Positions 62,167 to 64,000 of a stretch of DNA of 64,000 nucleotides are shown piece after piece (position 1 is the first letter of the stretch; each line of letters begins with the position of its first letter). The translations under genes and the position numbers were made by a program. The notes beneath the pieces are model-generated. The model had not been told where the DNA came from. It saw nothing but the letters and a program-made list of their open reading frames with translations, and searched no databases. This stretch comes from Metabacillus sediminilitoris (GTDB lineage: Bacteria > Bacillota > Bacilli > Bacillales > Bacillaceae), in assembly GCF_009720625.1 (NCBI RefSeq), contig NZ_CP046266.1, forward strand, positions 2,737,501-2,801,500. Direction: 5' to 3'.

Positions 62167-63282
62167 ATGAAAAAAATTTTGTTTATGCCTTTGTTACGAA
62201 TGTCATCTGGTCATCATCAAGTTGCAGACAGTATGATCGAATCTTTAAAAGAAGGTAAGTTACGATGCGAATGTGAAAAAATAGAACTGTTATCCTACAG
62301 TTTTGGATTCATCGAAACAATGATTACTGGTATGTATTTAAAATCAATTAAGTACTGTCCTTCATTATATAGTTGGTTATACCGAAGAGTTTCGTTTAAT
62401 AAAAGAGTTGAATCGAGAAATTACTTCATATATGAACTGCTTTTTCTCCGTTCCATAAAAAAAGTTCTAAAAGAAATCAATCCTGATTTCATCATTTGTA
62501 CACATGCACTTCCTTCTTATTTATTAAATAAACTGAAAAAAAATTCACTCCAATCTGTACCTGTCATGAATGTTTACACTGATTTTTTTGTCAATCAATT
62601 ATGGGGGATATCACATATTGATATTCATTTTGCTCCTTCTCAAGAGGTGAAACAATATTTATTGGAACAAGGAGTTAAAAATCACCAAATTCATGTAACT
62701 GGAATTCCTGTACATCCTCATTTTTCAAGTAAAGATACACACCCCATAGAATGTAATAAAATAAATATCATCATTTCTGGTGGTAGTCTTGGAACTGGCA
62801 ATATTAAAAAATTGCTAAAAAAGCTTAACCCGCTAGGACAGGTTCATTACACTGTTTTATGTGGTGAAAATAGTAAGTTATTTCAATTCATTCAATCACT
62901 GAAATGTCCTTTCATTACACCATTACCTTATATTTCATGCAAAAAGGAAATGAATTCTCTCTATCAAAATGCTTCGGGTATTATTACAAAACCAGGAGGA
63001 GTAACAATTAGTGAAACATTAAGAAAAAGATTGCCAATATTTATTTATTCTGCGTTACCAGGTCAAGAGGAAATAAATTTACACCATTTAAAAGATAACG
63101 AGCTTGTTTTTTTATTGAAAAATCAGCGTCATCAAGACCTTGAAAATCAAATTCTAGAACACCTCAATTCACAGTCAAATATGAATCATCAAAGAAAACA
63201 GGTAATACGTTACTTAAACACAATAGAAAGTGATAATATTTCACATACACTTGTAAAAATACTTTCAAATAGTTTCGTCTAA
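62167..63282 (+). CDS. glycosyltransferase, MGDG synthase/MurG (GT28-like) type
   Basis: A 371-residue two-domain glycosyltransferase. Residues about 1-165 match the MGDG-synthase N-terminal domain (SSGHHQVADSMIESL, NPDFIICTHALPSYLL, VMNVYTDFFVNQLW). The C-terminal half contains the nucleotide-sugar site (ISGGSLGTGNIKKLLKKL, then GIITKPGGVTISETLRK). Relatives include UgtP and YkoN, which glucosylate diacylglycerol or unknown lipids. ATG 62167 is preceded by GAGGGAATGG. No membrane helix is obvious. Confidence 0.88.
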   Translation: MKKILFMPLLRMSSGHHQVADSMIESLKEGKLRCECEKIELLSYSFGFIETMITGMYLKSIKYCPSLYSWLYRRVSFNKRVESRNYFIYELLFLRSIKKVLKEINPDFIICTHALPSYLLNKLKKNSLQSVPVMNVYTDFFVNQLWGISHIDIHFAPSQEVKQYLLEQGVKNHQIHVTGIPVHPHFSSKDTHPIECNKINIIISGGSLGTGNIKKLLKKLNPLGQVHYTVLCGENSKLFQFIQSLKCPFITPLPYISCKKEMNSLYQNASGIITKPGGVTISETLRKRLPIFIYSALPGQEEINLHHLKDNELVFLLKNQRHQDLENQILEHLNSQSNMNHQRKQVIRYLNTIESDNISHTLVKILSNSFV

Positions 63283-63441
63283 GCGATTTTCCTTTAAATA
63301 ACTATAGATAAACACTATTTTCAATCATAACTTTTTGATTTTTTATAAAAGAAACTTTTCAGAAACAGCCGTATAATATTTTCAATTATAAGCATTCTAT
63401 TATTGTTAATAATTAAAACCAAATTCTAGGAGGAGTAAATT

Positions 63442-63645
63442 TTGACAGTAGTGAATCAAGTTAAAACAACATTAGCCGGGTTAAAAAGTGCACAAGCAAG
63501 CTTCGAAACATTTGCATTAGGAACTGATAATCAGCAAGCAAAGGAACTTTATCAAAATGCGGCAAAGCAAACACAGACCGTAATTGATAGTATTGAACCT
63601 CGTCTGCAAGAGATCGAAGACGAAGAGCCTCAATACAAACAATAA
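63442..63645 (+). CDS. DUF1657 domain protein
   Basis: A 67-residue protein of the DUF1657 family: TVVNQVKTTLAGLKSAQASF and NAAKQTQTVIDSIEPRLQEIE. The TTG start at 63442 follows AGGAGGAG. DUF1657 genes in Bacilli typically flank spoVAC-spoVAD-spoVAEb operons; here a YhcN/YlaJ lipoprotein gene follows, consistent with that setting. Confidence 0.9.
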   Translation: MTVVNQVKTTLAGLKSAQASFETFALGTDNQQAKELYQNAAKQTQTVIDSIEPRLQEIEDEEPQYKQ

Positions 63646-63658
63646 AAATACTTTGAGG

Positions 63659-63685
63659 GGTTGGTTCTAAAACCAACCTTTTTTT
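63659..63685 (+). terminator. rho-independent terminator or attenuator
   Basis: GGTTGGTT (63659-63666) and AACCAACC (63671-63678) form a perfect stem with a CTAA loop, followed by seven Ts. It lies between the DUF1657 gene and the lipoprotein gene. Confidence 0.85.
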
Positions 63686-63709
63686 CAAATGATGAATGAG
63701 GTGTTTCTG

Positions 63710-64000
63710 ATGAAACATAGAAATATATCAGTGTTACACATTGTCATTATCTTAATGATAGCTACTGGTTGTAACATGGCAAATAACAATAATGAAAAGA
63801 ACAACTTAAATATAAAAAACGTTTCACACCTTGACATGAATCATGTAAATATGGAAAGTGAAATTGAAAAATTGCTTGATAAAGAAAAAGAAGTTAGTGA
63901 TGTTAAAGTGTTTGATACTGATAAGGAAATTTTCATTGCAGCTGAAATTAAGCAAATGGATCGATTTCGTATAAAAGAAATTGAAAAAAAATTAAATAAC
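63710..64000 (+). CDS. YhcN/YlaJ-family sporulation lipoprotein (partial)
   Basis: Starts at ATG 63710 behind GAGGTG and is open to the window end (97 codons). The signal sequence ends in the lipobox ATGC (Cys about 22), followed by an Asn-rich linker and a domain with MESEIEKLLDKEKEVSDVKV and FIAAEIKQMDRFRIKEIEK, as in YhcN/YlaJ proteins of the inner spore membrane. The C-terminus lies outside the window. Confidence 0.88.
   Translation, partial: MKHRNISVLHIVIILMIATGCNMANNNNEKNNLNIKNVSHLDMNHVNMESEIEKLLDKEKEVSDVKVFDTDKEIFIAAEIKQMDRFRIKEIEKKLNN

Noticed and set aside
1..64000. CRISPR arrays, tRNA or rRNA genes
   Set aside because: No regularly spaced repeats, no tRNA-like cloverleaf with a TTC-loop signature and no rRNA core sequence were seen on either strand.

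Overview
The window is AT-rich chromosomal DNA from an endospore-forming member of the Bacillaceae (low-GC Firmicutes). The evidence is strong GGAGG-type ribosome-binding sites, several TTG starts, dense rho-independent terminators, a gerK-type germinant receptor operon, a SleL/YaaH-like cortex hydrolase, a YjcZ-type tiny sporulation protein, and at the right edge DUF1657 plus a YhcN/YlaJ lipoprotein. The species cannot be fixed from sequence reading alone. No rRNA, tRNA or CRISPR array was recognised.

Layout. 1-10 kb: start of an MFS transporter, a cupin/HD-GYP protein, a small exported protein, an MhqO-type ring-cleaving dioxygenase, secreted endonuclease I, an SRAP protein, an aldo/keto reductase, a D-Ala-D-Ala carboxypeptidase, a YhfK-like NAD-binding protein, and an E. 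coli-type S-adenosylmethionine decarboxylase. 10-15.5 kb: a molybdenum block, with moaA-fdhD on the minus strand facing away from a DUF2294 gene and a large FdhF/YdeP-family molybdoenzyme. 15.5-22.2 kb: a decayed accessory zone with remnants of DUF1259, an IS1182-type transposase, an FMN reductase, a glutaredoxin and an IS6/IS240-type transposase, interleaved with an intact CBO0543 membrane protein, an MFS exporter, and a divergent azoR/marR pair with repeated operator-like sites. 22.2-31.4 kb: a 2Fe-2S ferredoxin, the SleL-like hydrolase, gerKA-gerKC-gerKB, a broken resolvase, IS21-like terminal repeats, an isochorismatase with an unusual N-terminal extension, and a frameshifted coding remnant.

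31.4-41.7 kb is ordinary core: a small lipoprotein, fabH-fabF with a candidate FapR box, a tandem P-loop ATPase, SIMPL, DUF1292, DUF1835, MgtC, exonuclease III, YueI and a 52-residue zinc-ribbon protein. 41.8-46.4 kb is an acyl-CoA carboxylase/dehydrogenase operon of the YngE/YngH/YngJ type. Then come a LysM/TolB protein and a purF gene.

50.8-61.2 kb is a cobalamin region. It has two cobalamin riboswitches with shared layout. The first sits before a deletion scar joining the 5' end of an adenosyltransferase gene (cobO type) to the 3' half of a cobyric acid synthase gene (cbiP type), followed by intact cobT. The second precedes btuF-btuC-btuD/cbiZ-cbiB-cobD-cobU-cobS-cobC and a divergent cobU-like gene. 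With no intact early-pathway genes here, the set reads as corrinoid uptake and salvage: import by BtuFCD, side-chain removal by CbiZ, re-attachment of aminopropanol phosphate by CbiB with CobD, then nucleotide-loop assembly by CobU/CobS/CobT/CobC. The window ends with a metallophosphoesterase, a GT28-like glycosyltransferase, and what looks like the start of a spoVA-type sporulation operon.
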